64,000 bases of DNA, taken from contig NZ_CP066265.1 in NCBI RefSeq assembly GCF_023278085.1, positions 4,346,001 to 4,410,000 of the forward strand, in the 5' to 3' direction. The stretch's first letter is position 1; each line of letters starts with the position of its first letter. The stretch is from Pseudomonas syringae (lineage in GTDB: Bacteria; Pseudomonadota; Gammaproteobacteria; Pseudomonadales; Pseudomonadaceae). Positions 43,965 through 53,488 of this stretch are shown piece by piece. The position numbers and the translations under genes were made by a program. A model generated the notes under the pieces. That model worked only from the letters and a program-made list of their open reading frames with translations, made no database searches and was not told the origin of the DNA.

Positions 43965-44186
43965 ATGGATAATGAAGAAGAGGCAAGACTCAAGCTTGCA
44001 GTCTCTGGGCTTTATGAGCTTGCAGTCGTAAATCTGTCGACAGTCATGAACCTCAGTCATGCATTGCTCAGCTCAGACAACCTGCCCGCTAAAGCCAGGA
44101 TCGCCGCTCAGTGCGCATTTGACAGCATCCAGAGCCAGATCGACATCCTGCAGAAAATCAGTGATATTGAGGGCGAAAATGCCTAG
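43965..44186 (+). CDS. Hypothetical helical protein, first gene of a two-gene unit
   Basis: 73 residues from the ATG at 43965, with GGAG ten bases upstream. It is predicted all-helical, acidic at the start (MDNEEEARLK), with no signal peptide or membrane segment. The middle (AVVNLSTVMNLSHALLSSDN) is a hydrophobic amphipathic helix. Its stop overlaps the start of the coiled-coil gene by eight bases, so the two are translationally coupled and likely partners. I recognise no family. Confidence 0.7.
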   Translation: MDNEEEARLKLAVSGLYELAVVNLSTVMNLSHALLSSDNLPAKARIAAQCAFDSIQSQIDILQKISDIEGENA

Positions 44187-44706
44187 AAACAGCATTGATT
44201 TCGGGATATTCCAGACGCACTACGAACAGTTGAAGAAGGATGGTGGCTCCGAAGGACCACCCGGAGATGGGCAAATGGAAGCTCGTGTAGCGAATCTTGA
44301 AAAGACGATTCCTGAAATAAGAGAGCGCCTTGCGCGTATCGAAACAAAGCTCGATGGCGTACACCATAAATTTGAGGATGTAGACAAGCGTTTCGACGCC
44401 GTGGATAAGCGGTTTGAAGCCGTAGACAAGCGTTTTGATGCTGTAGATAAGCGGTTTGAGGGCGTAGACAAGCGTTTCGATGCCGTCGATAAGCGGTTTG
44501 AAGCCGTAGACAAGCGTTTCGATGCCGTTGACAAGCGTTTCGACACCATCGAGGAGCGCATGGCGACCAAGACAGATCTCGAGGTCCTGCGTGGATCAAT
44601 ATCAACGGATGTTCAGAAATCCATTTCCGATGCCTCCTGGCGTTTTATTCAGATTTCTGTGGTGCTTGCGGGTCTCGCCTTCACAGCAGCCAAATACATA
44701 AGCTGA
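44179..44706 (+). CDS. Heptad-repeat coiled-coil protein with C-terminal membrane anchor
   Basis: 175 residues from the ATG at 44179, overlapping the upstream stop. Residues about 30-67 are a regular coiled coil. Eight exact-length heptads of the form VDKRF[DE]x (encoded 44380-44547) follow, then a short helix and a C-terminal transmembrane segment (about 155-173). Repeat units alternate in codon choice with a 42-base period, pointing to recent expansion of a two-heptad unit. The topology is a cytoplasmic rod tethered to the inner membrane. The function is unknown; the small helical partner may bind the rod. Confidence 0.85.
   Translation: MPRNSIDFGIFQTHYEQLKKDGGSEGPPGDGQMEARVANLEKTIPEIRERLARIETKLDGVHHKFEDVDKRFDAVDKRFEAVDKRFDAVDKRFEGVDKRFDAVDKRFEAVDKRFDAVDKRFDTIEERMATKTDLEVLRGSISTDVQKSISDASWRFIQISVVLAGLAFTAAKYIS
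44380..44547 (+). repeat. Tandem 21-base repeat array (8 units) encoding VDKRF heptads
   Basis: Eight in-frame 21-base units. Odd units use GACAAGCGTTT and even units GATAAGCGGTTTGA, so the higher-order period is 42 bases; the eighth unit returns to the odd form. The array could gain or lose units by slippage or recombination without changing frame. Confidence 0.9.
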
Positions 44707-44824
44707 TTTTTGACGATAGGTGTGCACATGCGGATTTTTCCGTTGCAGTGCGTACTTTCTCCCTTTACCCCAATCACATCCCGCTTTAATCTCGGCGCGC
44801 ATTAATCTGGCTGGGAGCCATCGC

Positions 44825-45256
44825 ATGAGCATTAACATTGACGTCAACACCAACCCCACGGAAGAGGATCGTCTGGCGATTCTGGAGCCGTTGAAGCGTT
44901 TCAATGCCGAACAGGCGGGGGACGGAAAATCCGAAAAGGTGGCGATGTTCATTCGTGATGACGAGACGCGGGAGATTCTCGGTGGGCTGCACGCTCGCAT
45001 TCTGTTCGAGTGGCTGTTCATCGAGCTGCTGGTCGTGCCGGAGCAGGCCCGGGGCCGAGGCATGGGCTCGCGCTTGATGCAGATGGCTGAAGACCTGGCG
45101 ATAGAAAAAGGATGTGTCGGCATCTGGCTGGACACTTTCGACTTCCAGGCGCCGGACTTCTATCGGCGTCACGGTTACGCCGAGTTCGGCCAGATCGACG
45201 ACTATCCGCCGGGCCACAAGCGCTTCTTTTTCCAGAAGCGCTTGTCGAGCAAGTAG
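44825..45256 (+). CDS. GNAT-family N-acetyltransferase
   Basis: 143 residues from the ATG at 44825, with GGGAG upstream. The acetyl-CoA-binding motif V-x-x-x-x-R-G-x-G-x-G appears as VVPEQARGRGMGSRLM (about residues 72-87). It is followed by the beta-bulge strand CVGIWLDTFDFQAPDFYRRHGYAEFG, typical of GNAT proteins. The substrate is unknown. It is a single gene, separate from the coiled-coil unit by 118 bases. Confidence 0.88.
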   Translation: MSINIDVNTNPTEEDRLAILEPLKRFNAEQAGDGKSEKVAMFIRDDETREILGGLHARILFEWLFIELLVVPEQARGRGMGSRLMQMAEDLAIEKGCVGIWLDTFDFQAPDFYRRHGYAEFGQIDDYPPGHKRFFFQKRLSSK

Positions 45257-45336
45257 CCCTGACGCTAGCGTCAGACCTTGAACCTGCCCGCCGGAGTATT
45301 GCAGGAGATTGCCAGGCGAGGCAGTTCCTGACTTGG

Positions 45337-45368
45337 AGGTACTGAGATAACTGAAGGTACCGAGATAA
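45337..45368 (+). repeat. Short direct repeat in the GNAT-phosphatase intergenic region
   Basis: GGTACTGAGATAAC (45337-45350) and GGTACCGAGATAAC (45355-45368), 13 of 14 identical, 18-base period. The rest of the 289-base gap (45257-45545) shows no clear promoter or terminator. Confidence 0.5.
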
Positions 45369-45545
45369 CAAAGTGTTCATCTGACCGAGACGCGACAGTT
45401 GAAAACCTGCAATAGGCGAAACGATTCATCTGCTCTGTAACGTTCAGAAACACGGTGAGAATATTCCCAAGCCGTGTAACAAGAACTTTCCGCGCCTGCT
45501 GCGTTACTATTTCCCGCTTATGGTCAATCAGAGCCTTGAATCAGG

Positions 45546-47558
45546 ATGCCCTCCTCGTCCGCCGAGCACGCTGCACCTTTACCTGCCATCCTCGCGGGCC
45601 CGTTGTTACGTCGTCAGGAAGCCAATCGTCTGGTGCTGTGGCTGGCAGGCTCACGTCCGCTTGAGCTGACCCTGCGTTTGCGCGCGAACGGCAATGCAGC
45701 GGCCGAAGCGTTCGACGACTATCGGCTTGACGGGCAGCAAGTCCAGGTGATCGCAGCAGGTCGTCATGCGTTTATTCATCTGATTGACCTGCACCTCGAC
45801 GCCGAACTGCCCACCGATGAGTGGATCGATTACGACCTGCTGGTGGACGGTGAGCCAGGTGGCATCGCCGAATGGGCGCCGCACCTGCTGTACCCGGGCG
45901 CCCGTTACCCGAACTTTGTGGTGCGCGGCAGCATCGACCACTTGCTGCATGGCTCTTGCCGCAAGCCACACCATTGCGCAGCGGACGGCCTGCTCTGCGT
46001 GGACCGATTACTGGCCGACACCAGGGAACCGCAGCAACGTCCTGCCCTGTTGATGATGAGCGGCGACCAGATCTACGCCGATGATGTCGCCGGGCCGATG
46101 TTACGCGCCGTTCATGCGCTGATCGGGCGCCTGGAACTGTTCGATGAGCTTCTCGATGGCGCCGTGGTCGAGGACAGCGCCAGCCTCTACAAGCACCCGG
46201 CGAGCTATTACCAGCGCGCCGACCTGTTGCCTGCGCTGAAAAGCAACGACACATTGCGCGAGCGATTCTTTGGTGGTGCGAGCAAGCCGGTGTTTACCAG
46301 CAGCACGGCGGACAACCATCTGGTGACGCTGGCAGAAGTGTTGGCCATGTACTTGCTGGTCTGGTCACCGACGCCCTGGACGCTGATCGAACCGGACATG
46401 CCACAGCTCGACACAGAAGAGCTTGAGCGTTACGCCAGAGAGCAGCAGCTGATCGACGACTTTGTCGCCGGGCTTGGAGGCGTTGCCCGTGCGATGGCGC
46501 ATGTGCCTTGCATGATGATCTTCGATGACCACGACATCACCGATGACTGGAATCTGTCAGCAAACTGGGAGCACACCGCCTACAACCATCCGTTTTCAAA
46601 ACGCATCATCGGCAACGCCTTGCTGGCCTATCTGTTGTGTCAGGGCTGGGGGAACAATCCCGACCCGCTCAACGACCTGATCCGGCAGGTCCATGCGCTG
46701 ACTGTGCAGGCAGTCGGCAACGACAATCAGCTGGACAGCCCGTCTCAGGACGCGCTGATCGATCAGTTGCTGAAGTTTCAGCAGTGGCACTACGTTCTGC
46801 CAACCAGCCCGGCTCTGGTGGTGCTGGATACGCGTACGCGACGCTGGCGCAGTGAATCGAACTTCAACCACCCGTCCGGTCTGCTGGACTGGGAAGCACT
46901 CAGTGAACTGCAGCAGGAGCTGATCGATCATACATCAGCGATTATCGTGTCGCCCGCGCCGGTGTTCGGGGTCAAGCTGATCGAAGCAATACAGCGAATT
47001 TTCGCCTGGTGCGGCTATCCGCTGCTGGTGGATGCGGAGAACTGGATGGCGCACCGGGGCGCGGCGAATGTCATTCTGAACATCTTTCGCCACTCCAGAA
47101 CCCCGGGTAATTACGTGATTCTGTCAGGCGATGTGCACTACTCGTTTGTCTATGAAATCCTGATTCGCCAACGCAGTGGCGGGCCTCATATCTGGCAGAT
47201 CACCAGCAGCGGTATCAAAAATGAATTCCCCCGACGCTTACTGGATACTTTTGATCGGTTGAATCGCTGGTTATACTCCCCCCGCTCACCGCTGAACTGG
47301 TTCACCAAGCGACGCCTGATGAAAGTCATCCCGCGCACGCCCGAGCATAGCAAGGCCGGTGAACGCTTATGGAATTCGGCAGGTGTCGGTCAGGTTTTCT
47401 TCAATGAACAAGGCCAGCCGACCCTGATCAACCAACTCAATGCCAACGGTGAATCACCTACCTGCTTCGTCGAACCGGAAGATTACCGTGACGAACGGTC
47501 TGGAATAGATCGCAGTTTTCTGGAAAACGACCGGAAAACAAGGGATAGTCACCGCTAA
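45546..47558 (+). CDS. PhoD-like metallophosphatase-family protein
   Basis: 670 residues. Metal-site blocks of the PhoD-like family are present: LLMMSGDQIYADD (about 165-177), MIFDDHDITDDW (about 322-333) and VILSGDVHYSF (about 525-535). An N-terminal beta-rich domain (1-140) precedes the enzyme core. Unlike secreted PhoD it has no signal peptide or twin-arginine motif, so it appears cytoplasmic. The substrate is unknown. It is followed 87 bases later by phosphatidylcholine synthase, which may hint at lipid or phosphodiester metabolism, but this is only positional. Confidence 0.85.
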   Translation: MPSSSAEHAAPLPAILAGPLLRRQEANRLVLWLAGSRPLELTLRLRANGNAAAEAFDDYRLDGQQVQVIAAGRHAFIHLIDLHLDAELPTDEWIDYDLLVDGEPGGIAEWAPHLLYPGARYPNFVVRGSIDHLLHGSCRKPHHCAADGLLCVDRLLADTREPQQRPALLMMSGDQIYADDVAGPMLRAVHALIGRLELFDELLDGAVVEDSASLYKHPASYYQRADLLPALKSNDTLRERFFGGASKPVFTSSTADNHLVTLAEVLAMYLLVWSPTPWTLIEPDMPQLDTEELERYAREQQLIDDFVAGLGGVARAMAHVPCMMIFDDHDITDDWNLSANWEHTAYNHPFSKRIIGNALLAYLLCQGWGNNPDPLNDLIRQVHALTVQAVGNDNQLDSPSQDALIDQLLKFQQWHYVLPTSPALVVLDTRTRRWRSESNFNHPSGLLDWEALSELQQELIDHTSAIIVSPAPVFGVKLIEAIQRIFAWCGYPLLVDAENWMAHRGAANVILNIFRHSRTPGNYVILSGDVHYSFVYEILIRQRSGGPHIWQITSSGIKNEFPRRLLDTFDRLNRWLYSPRSPLNWFTKRRLMKVIPRTPEHSKAGERLWNSAGVGQVFFNEQGQPTLINQLNANGESPTCFVEPEDYRDERSGIDRSFLENDRKTRDSHR

Positions 47559-47645
47559 ACTTATCGGCAATTGCCGGGTCGATAGTTGCTACCAGTCAGG
47601 TTTGCGGCACACCCTGGCAAGCATTATTTCCTGGAGAGCGCCCCC

Positions 47646-48365
47646 GTGATAACCAATCAACGCATAGCCAGACTCAACGCCTGGGGCGCGCATGGCTTCA
47701 CCGCCACCGGCGTAGTCCTTGCGTTTCTGGCTACCATTGCCCTGTTCAACAATGAACCGAAAGCCTGCCTGCTGTGGCTCGGCGCCGCGCTGATTGTAGA
47801 TGGCGTGGACGGCTCGCTGGCGCGCAAGGTCAACACCACCTCGGTACTCCCGCACTTCGACGGTTCAGTGCTGGACCTGGTGATTGATTACCTGACCTAC
47901 GTGTTCATCCCGGCACTGTTCATTTACCGGTACATTCCGGTCCCGGACTACACGCTGCTGCTGAGCGTTTCGGTGATTCTGGTCTCGTCGCTGTTCTGTT
48001 TCTGCAATGTCGACATGAAGAGCAAGGACAACTACTTCCAGGGCTTCCCGGCTGCATGGAACGTGGTTGCACTGTGTCTCTATATCCTGTCGCCAACGCC
48101 CTGGCTGACGTTTGTCACGATCATTGCCCTGGCACTCCTGACCCTGACCCGCATGAAGTTCCTGCACCCGTTCCGCGTTCGCCGCTTCATGCCGATCAAC
48201 ATTGCGGTCACCACTGTATGGCTGTTGTCCAGCGCATTGCTGATCATCAACCATCCGCACAATGGCCCGGTGGTCATGGGCCTGTGGATGACCATGTCGG
48301 CGTACTTCCTCGGGATCTGTATCTGGAGAACGTCGCTGGAATGGCTGGGCAGGCTCAAGGCCTGA
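47646..48365 (+). CDS. pcs: Phosphatidylcholine synthase
   Basis: 239 residues from a GTG at 47646, with GGAGAG upstream. A TTG at 47586 would add 20 residues, but Pcs proteins normally begin near this point. The CDP-alcohol phosphotransferase motif is complete: DG-x2-AR (VDGSLARK), then G-x3-D-x3-D (FDGSVLDLVIDY). About eight membrane helices are predicted. It joins CDP-diacylglycerol and host-derived choline to make phosphatidylcholine in the inner membrane, a lipid found in plant-associated pseudomonads. A terminator follows. Confidence 0.94.
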   Translation: MITNQRIARLNAWGAHGFTATGVVLAFLATIALFNNEPKACLLWLGAALIVDGVDGSLARKVNTTSVLPHFDGSVLDLVIDYLTYVFIPALFIYRYIPVPDYTLLLSVSVILVSSLFCFCNVDMKSKDNYFQGFPAAWNVVALCLYILSPTPWLTFVTIIALALLTLTRMKFLHPFRVRRFMPINIAVTTVWLLSSALLIINHPHNGPVVMGLWMTMSAYFLGICIWRTSLEWLGRLKA

Positions 48366-48384
48366 CGCTGAAGTCAGCATAAAC

Positions 48385-48422
48385 AGCTCGCTGATCGCCT
48401 TGCGCGGTCAGCGAGCTTTTTT
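48385..48422 (+). terminator. Intrinsic terminator after pcs
   Basis: Arms AGCTCGCTGA (48385-48394) and TCAGCGAGCT (48408-48417), then six T. It lies between convergent pcs and sotB. Confidence 0.85.
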
Positions 48423-48430
48423 ATGTGGAG

Positions 48431-49651
48431 CTAGTTGCCTTCAGACTGCGCTTCGGCAGCAGGCCGGACCTTGCCGAAGTGATGCGTTGTGTAGCAGCAC
48501 AGGCCTAACCCGCCAAGGGCCAGCAGGCCGCCGACAATACCGACACTAGCAACCCCCAGCTGGCTGCTTACCACGCTGCCGAGCAACGCCCCGCCGCCGA
48601 TACCGATGTTAAAGATGCCCGAGAACAGTGCCATCGCCACGTCGGTCGCATCCGGTGCCAGCGCCAGCACTCGCGCCTGCAACAACAGCCCGAAACACAT
48701 GATCGCCATGCCCCACACCACGGTCAGCGTGCCGAGCATCGTTGCATCACCGGAGAGTGGCAACAGCATCAGCAGGCACAACGTCAGCGTGCCGATGGCG
48801 GTGATCAGCAGCCCGTTCGGGAAGCGATCGCTGAACAGGCTGAAGATGATCGAGCCCATGATCCCGGCACCGCCGAAGACCAGCAGCAGGATCGTGGTCA
48901 TTTCGCCACTGAGTCGGGACACGGTCTGCGTGAACGGCTCGATGTAGCTGTAGGCGGTGAAATGGGCGGTGACCACGATGGCGGTCAACAGGTAGATCGC
49001 CATCAGACGTGGACGCTTGAACAGAATCGGCAGGCTGCGCAGCGAGCCGGAGTTCTGACTCGGCAGCAACGGCAACGCACGCGCCAGCAGGAACACCACC
49101 AGCGCAGCGACCCCGGCGATGCCCAGGAATGTGATGCGCCAGCCCAGCGCTTCACCCAGCACGCGCCCCAACGGAATGCCCAGCACCATCGCCAGTGAGG
49201 TACCGGTCGCCAGCAAGCCAAGCGCCTGAACCTGCTTGCCCGGCGGCGCGATGCGCACGGCCAGCGATGCCGTGACCGACCAGAACACCGCATGCGCAAA
49301 CGCAATACCGACACGGCTTACCAGAAGGATCGCGAAGCTGGAAGCCATCGCAGAGATCACGTGACTGACCACAAACAGGCCGAACACAAACATCAGTAGC
49401 TTGCGGCGCTCGATATTGCGCGTCGCCAGCATCATCGGCAGCGACATCAGTGACACGACCCAGGCATAGATGGTGAGCATCAGCCCGACCTGTGCCGGTG
49501 TCATGTCAAAGCTCTGGCCGATGTTACTCAGCAAGCCAATCGGCACGAACTCGGTGGTATTGAAAATGAAGGCTGCCAGGGCCAGCGCGAATACGCCAAG
49601 CCAGCTGCCTGCGCTTTCATTTTCGGTGGCGTTCGGAGGGATCGTTATCAA
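48431..49651 (-). CDS. sotB: Sugar efflux transporter (SotB-like MFS)
   Basis: 406 residues from a TTG at 49651 preceded by AGAGAG; a GTG at 49699 is the alternative. No ATG is available near the N-terminus. Twelve membrane helices are predicted. Long stretches match the SotB/YdeA family as I know it: [59 protein letters not shown] and [19 protein letters not shown]. The family exports sugars such as arabinose and related compounds. It is a single gene with a 268-base upstream gap in which I see no clear operator. Confidence 0.92.
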   Translation of the reverse strand: MITIPPNATENESAGSWLGVFALALAAFIFNTTEFVPIGLLSNIGQSFDMTPAQVGLMLTIYAWVVSLMSLPMMLATRNIERRKLLMFVFGLFVVSHVISAMASSFAILLVSRVGIAFAHAVFWSVTASLAVRIAPPGKQVQALGLLATGTSLAMVLGIPLGRVLGEALGWRITFLGIAGVAALVVFLLARALPLLPSQNSGSLRSLPILFKRPRLMAIYLLTAIVVTAHFTAYSYIEPFTQTVSRLSGEMTTILLLVFGGAGIMGSIIFSLFSDRFPNGLLITAIGTLTLCLLMLLPLSGDATMLGTLTVVWGMAIMCFGLLLQARVLALAPDATDVAMALFSGIFNIGIGGGALLGSVVSSQLGVASVGIVGGLLALGGLGLCCYTTHHFGKVRPAAEAQSEGN

Positions 49652-49919
49652 GAATTTACAGCTCTCTAAAAATGTTCCAGCCCGGAGGCCAACCGCCACG
49701 CATGAAACTCACGCCTGGCACCTGTACAGAAAAACATGGCTCGCCCCACTGAAAAACCAACGCAAAAACGCTCCGCTCGACCTTTAGAACCGGGCGCAGT
49801 GTGCAAAGTGGATTATTGTGAATATGGGGGATACAGCCAGATGACACGAATTCTACGGACCGCCAAGGTGGATCACAACCCGTCCATCGCTCTGGGACTT
49901 TACAAGTGACCGCCGGTCG

Positions 49920-50351
49920 TCAGTCGCCAAGGAAACGCTGCCGGTGCTCAGGCGACGGCAACAGGCAGTGATCATAGCGCCCGAACAGGCGGTAACGGTT
50001 GAGTGCAATGCGGTTGTAGGCCCAGTCACGCAGAAATCGCGGAAAGACCCGCAGCACTTTGAGCAGCGGCCACGGCGCAGGCAATAGCCCCATGATGTGC
50101 AGGAAAGCGTCCGAGCGGACGAACACACGGTTGTTGACGATGACCGCGATGGTATGAAATTCGTCCAGCGGCAGCCCGGCCCATTTCAGCAGTGCCTGGC
50201 CTTCTTTCGACTGCACGGCTGCCAGTCGCAGGCGCTGGTGTGGGTCGTGACGAATCAGAAACCGGACCACGCCATTGCACAACTTGCACACGCCATCGAA
50301 CAGCACGACGCATTCATCAGGCTGCAAATAAGGTGCGGGGGTTGTCGACAT
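49920..50351 (-). CDS. DCC-family (DUF393) thiol-disulfide oxidoreductase-like protein
   Basis: 143 residues, whole-length DUF393. The family-naming motif near the N-terminus reads LFDGVCKLCNGVVRF, with the D-x-x-C-x-x-C pattern, so the two cysteines could be redox active. Arg- and Trp-rich C-terminal helices (RVFPRFLRDWAYNRIA, RYRLFGRYD) are typical. No signal peptide. The cellular role of the family is unknown. Confidence 0.9.
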   Translation of the reverse strand: MSTTPAPYLQPDECVVLFDGVCKLCNGVVRFLIRHDPHQRLRLAAVQSKEGQALLKWAGLPLDEFHTIAVIVNNRVFVRSDAFLHIMGLLPAPWPLLKVLRVFPRFLRDWAYNRIALNRYRLFGRYDHCLLPSPEHRQRFLGD

Positions 50352-50480
50352 GATTTATCTGCCTTGGGAGAGCTACCGCCTGTTGCAGCAGCACACAGGC
50401 ATGGCGCGTCTGGAAACCTGAACACCTCGTCTGTCGATTGACCGGCGAGGCGTTCACGTTAAAGCGATTGCGCGACCGGA

Positions 50481-50822
50481 TCAAACTTTCCGGACGAACT
50501 CGGACTTCAGCTTCATGGCGCCGATGCCATCGATCTTGCAGTCGATGTCGTGATCGCCGTCGACCAGACGGATGTTCTTGACCTTGGTGCCCACCTTGAC
50601 CACCAGCGAAGAACCTTTGACTTTCAGGTCTTTGATAACGGTGATGGTATCGCCGTCCTGCAGCACATTGCCGGTGGAGTCCTTGATCACCTTCACGTCG
50701 TCGGACGCATCAGCGCTACCCGCGTCAGCGGACCACTCATGGGCGCATTCCGGACAGATCAGCAGGCTGCCATCTTCGTAGGTGAATTCGGAATTGCATT
50801 TCGGGCAGGACGGTAAGCTCAC
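50481..50822 (-). CDS. yjdM: PhnA/YjdM-family zinc-ribbon protein
   Basis: 113 residues from a GTG at 50822, the only start compatible with the frame. An N-terminal zinc ribbon (CPKC...CPEC, residues about 6-26) is followed by the compact beta C-terminal domain with [20 protein letters not shown]. The family was named from the phn region of E. coli but is not required for phosphonate use; its function is unsettled. Confidence 0.92.
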   Translation of the reverse strand: MSLPSCPKCNSEFTYEDGSLLICPECAHEWSADAGSADASDDVKVIKDSTGNVLQDGDTITVIKDLKVKGSSLVVKVGTKVKNIRLVDGDHDIDCKIDGIGAMKLKSEFVRKV

Positions 50823-50854
50823 AGTGGTTCTCGCATCGAAGGGAGGTAAAAACC

Positions 50855-50947
50855 ATGAATTATAAAGGGCTTTTCCCGTTTCAGGTTAATCGCCCAGTGA
50901 CAGCGCTCTGCCGGCAGTGCTTTTCACGAAGCGTTCTGCAATGCTAG
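50855..50947 (+). CDS. Possible small ORF with strong ribosome-binding site
   Basis: 30 codons beginning [10 protein letters not shown], preceded by AGGGAGG with eight-base spacing, one of the best ribosome-binding sites in the window. It contains three cysteines (two as C-x2-C) and lies in the divergent gap before the HD gene. No family is recognised; it may be a leader peptide or small protein. Confidence 0.4.
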   Translation: MNYKGLFPFQVNRPVTALCRQCFSRSVLQC

Positions 50948-50974
50948 CGCCACAACCAAGGCTCGGAAAACCTG

Positions 50975-51634
50975 ATGATCGCCGCACACTTTGCCCCATT
51001 CGAAGATCTGGCCACCCGGCTGATCCCACACACCCACGCCGAAAAGGTCGACGGTTCGCACGACGTCTCGCACTTGCTGCGCGTCTGGAAGAACGTCTGT
51101 GCCATCCGTGACCATGAAGGCGGCGATGCCCGTGTGTTGATCGCCGCGACACTGCTGCATGACTGTGTTTCGGTCGAGAAGGATTCACCGTTTCGATCTG
51201 GCGCCTCGCGACTGGCAGCGGCGCGGGCCAGCGAATTGCTGGCCGGAATGGGCTGGGATGGGGAAAGCATCGCGGCGGTGGCCCACGCTATCGAGGCGCA
51301 CAGCTTCTCGGCAGCGATAACCCCCTTGACGCTTGAGGCGAAGATTCTGCAGGACGCTGACCGGCTTGACTCTCTGGGCATGCTCGGCGTCGCGCGAACC
51401 TTCTATGTATCAGGCCGGATGGGCCGATTGCTCTACGACCCGATAGATCCTCACGCCAGCCAGCGCTCGTATGACGACAAGAACTTTGCCGTTGATCACT
51501 TTCATACCAAGCTGCTGCACCTCGCTGACGGCTTCAAAACTCACGCAGGTGAGCGGATGGCAAAGGTCAGACACACTCGCTTGAAGCGCTTTCTGGATGA
51601 ATTGATGGAGGAAATCGGCGCGCCTCAAGCCTGA
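50975..51634 (+). CDS. HD-domain phosphohydrolase
   Basis: 219 residues. Metal-binding residues of the HD superfamily are in place: His in DGSHDVSHLLRV, the His-Asp pair in TLLHDCV and the later Asp in ILQDADRLDSLG. The closest kind is the YedJ/YpgQ group of small HD phosphohydrolases, which act on nucleotides or related phosphate esters. The substrate is not known. No signal peptide. Confidence 0.9.
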   Translation: MIAAHFAPFEDLATRLIPHTHAEKVDGSHDVSHLLRVWKNVCAIRDHEGGDARVLIAATLLHDCVSVEKDSPFRSGASRLAAARASELLAGMGWDGESIAAVAHAIEAHSFSAAITPLTLEAKILQDADRLDSLGMLGVARTFYVSGRMGRLLYDPIDPHASQRSYDDKNFAVDHFHTKLLHLADGFKTHAGERMAKVRHTRLKRFLDELMEEIGAPQA

Positions 51635-51670
51635 GCCGTTGCCTGCTTGCGGATTAAACGCAAGATGTCA

Positions 51671-51697
51671 TAAAGACATCACACAACTGCCCTATAA
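51671..51697 (+). promoter_or_regulatory. Candidate sigma-28 (FliA) promoter for the 4HB chemoreceptor
   Basis: TAAA (51671-51674), 15 bases, CCCTATAA (51690-51697), matching TAAA-N15-GCCGATAA in all of the -35 and six of eight -10 positions. It lies 45 bases before the start codon. Confidence 0.5.
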
Positions 51698-51741
51698 ACG
51701 GCTCTCCGAGAAGGTCAGCGTGTTCATAGGGGTCGTGTGCC

Positions 51742-53415
51742 GTGAAAAGATTTATGCCTGGTTTTTTACGTCGGCGAACCACAACGACGCTACTGCGCCG
51801 CTTCAGGATCACCCCGCGGCTGGTGATCTGCTTCGGCATCAGCTCAATGCTGATGGTCGCATTGGGCGCGTTCTGTCTGCTGCAAATGCAAGACATCCGC
51901 GAGCAAGGCGAAGCCGTCGAGAGCGGTGCGCTGCCCAGTATCGCCATGGCTGATGCCATCGCCATCGGCTTGGTCAAACTGCGTAGCGAAACCACTCGTC
52001 TGATCGCCAATGCCGATGATCCAGGCGCGGTCATCAACAGTAAGATCAACGTCGAACAACTCAAGAACGAGGTCGAGAAAGGTTTCGCGGAGTACCTGGC
52101 ACGTGTTCAATCCGGCACTGAGCACGACTCCATCGTCGCGCTGCAGGATGCCTACAAAGCGTTCATGCCCGGATTGCAGGATCAGATCGCACTGATCGAG
52201 CAGAACAAACTGGATGAAGCCAGAATGCTGGCCAACACCATGCTTGCGCTGCAAGGCGACCTGATGGACATGCAGGTGCAGCTGCTGCGCGAACTGAACA
52301 AACAAAGTGCCGCCAGCGCCGTCGAAGCTGCGGGCGCCAGCTACGAACAAGCCCGAATCATCGCGCTGAGTGCGATTGCAGTGGCCCTCGCGCTGACCCT
52401 GTTGCTGGCCTGGCGTCTGAGCGTCAGCATCATCCATCCGGTTCGTCAGGCCCTGCACATCGCCAGCACCATCGCCGATGGCGACCTGAGCGAGCATCAG
52501 ATTCCGCAAGGCAAGGATGAGACTGCACAACTGCTGATCACGCTGGGCCGTATGCGCAGCAATCTGCACAGCACCATTGACCAGATTTACGCAGCGGCGA
52601 CCCAGTTATCGCAATCGGTGCAGGAGATGGGCAGCATCGCCGAGGCCAGCGCGCTCAATCTGCAATTGCAGAACGACGAAATCGAACAGGCCGCCGTTGC
52701 CGTCAACCAGATGAGCCAGGCGGCCGTTGAAGTAGCCGGCAACGCCAGCAATACCGTGACCGAATCCGAAGCCTCGACCCAGGCGGCGGCACAGGGCAAG
52801 GACAAGCTGTCGGCAACCATCAGTTCGATCAAGGAACTGACAGAAAACGTGCTCGACTCATCGCATCAGGCCGAAGGGCTGGCCGAGCGTACGCAGAGCA
52901 TCAGCAGCATTCTCGATGTGATCCGCGCCATCGCCAACCAGACCAACCTGCTGGCGTTGAACGCAGCCATTGAGGCCGCGCGTGCGGGCGAGGCAGGACG
53001 CGGGTTTGCCGTGGTGGCCGATGAAGTCCGTTCGTTGGCGCAGCGCACCAGCGCGTCCACTGCAGAAATCGAAGGCTTGATCAGCGGAGTGCAGCCGAGC
53101 ACGCAACAGACGGCCAGTTCACTGCGGCATACGGCGACTCAGGCAAACCTCACGCTGGAACAGGCCGCCGCGACCGGTGAGGCGCTGAACGTCATCATCA
53201 GCTCGACAGCCACCATCAACGACCGCAATCTGCTGATCGCCAGTGCCGCCGAACAGCAGGCGCAGGTCGCGAGTGAAGTGGATCGCAACCTGAGCAGTAT
53301 TCGTGATCTGTCTAGCCAGACGGCTTCAGGGGCACAGCAGACCACTGTCGCGAGCAATGCCTTGGCGATGCTGGCGACTGACTTGAACCTGATGGTGCAG
53401 CGCTTTGTCTTGTGA
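51742..53415 (+). CDS. Methyl-accepting chemotaxis protein with four-helix-bundle sensor
   Basis: 557 residues from a GTG at 51742; the ATG at 51754 is an alternative. A basic N-terminus precedes a membrane helix (about 26-48). A periplasmic helical region of about 150 residues, typical of the 4HB family, is followed by a second membrane helix near 205-225. HAMP and the signalling domain with conserved tip complete it. The ligand is unknown. A FliA-like promoter lies directly upstream. Confidence 0.92.
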   Translation: MKRFMPGFLRRRTTTTLLRRFRITPRLVICFGISSMLMVALGAFCLLQMQDIREQGEAVESGALPSIAMADAIAIGLVKLRSETTRLIANADDPGAVINSKINVEQLKNEVEKGFAEYLARVQSGTEHDSIVALQDAYKAFMPGLQDQIALIEQNKLDEARMLANTMLALQGDLMDMQVQLLRELNKQSAASAVEAAGASYEQARIIALSAIAVALALTLLLAWRLSVSIIHPVRQALHIASTIADGDLSEHQIPQGKDETAQLLITLGRMRSNLHSTIDQIYAAATQLSQSVQEMGSIAEASALNLQLQNDEIEQAAVAVNQMSQAAVEVAGNASNTVTESEASTQAAAQGKDKLSATISSIKELTENVLDSSHQAEGLAERTQSISSILDVIRAIANQTNLLALNAAIEAARAGEAGRGFAVVADEVRSLAQRTSASTAEIEGLISGVQPSTQQTASSLRHTATQANLTLEQAAATGEALNVIISSTATINDRNLLIASAAEQQAQVASEVDRNLSSIRDLSSQTASGAQQTTVASNALAMLATDLNLMVQRFVL

Positions 53416-53488
53416 GGGCCTGATTACCGCCCGTCAGCACGTTCAAAAACAGGCCGACGAGCGATAACAGCGCCTAAAGAGGCGGCGA

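Noticed and set aside
45484..45511. GAACTT resembling an AlgU (sigma-22) promoter before the PhoD-like gene
   Set aside because: No TCTGA-like -10 at the required 16-17 bases.
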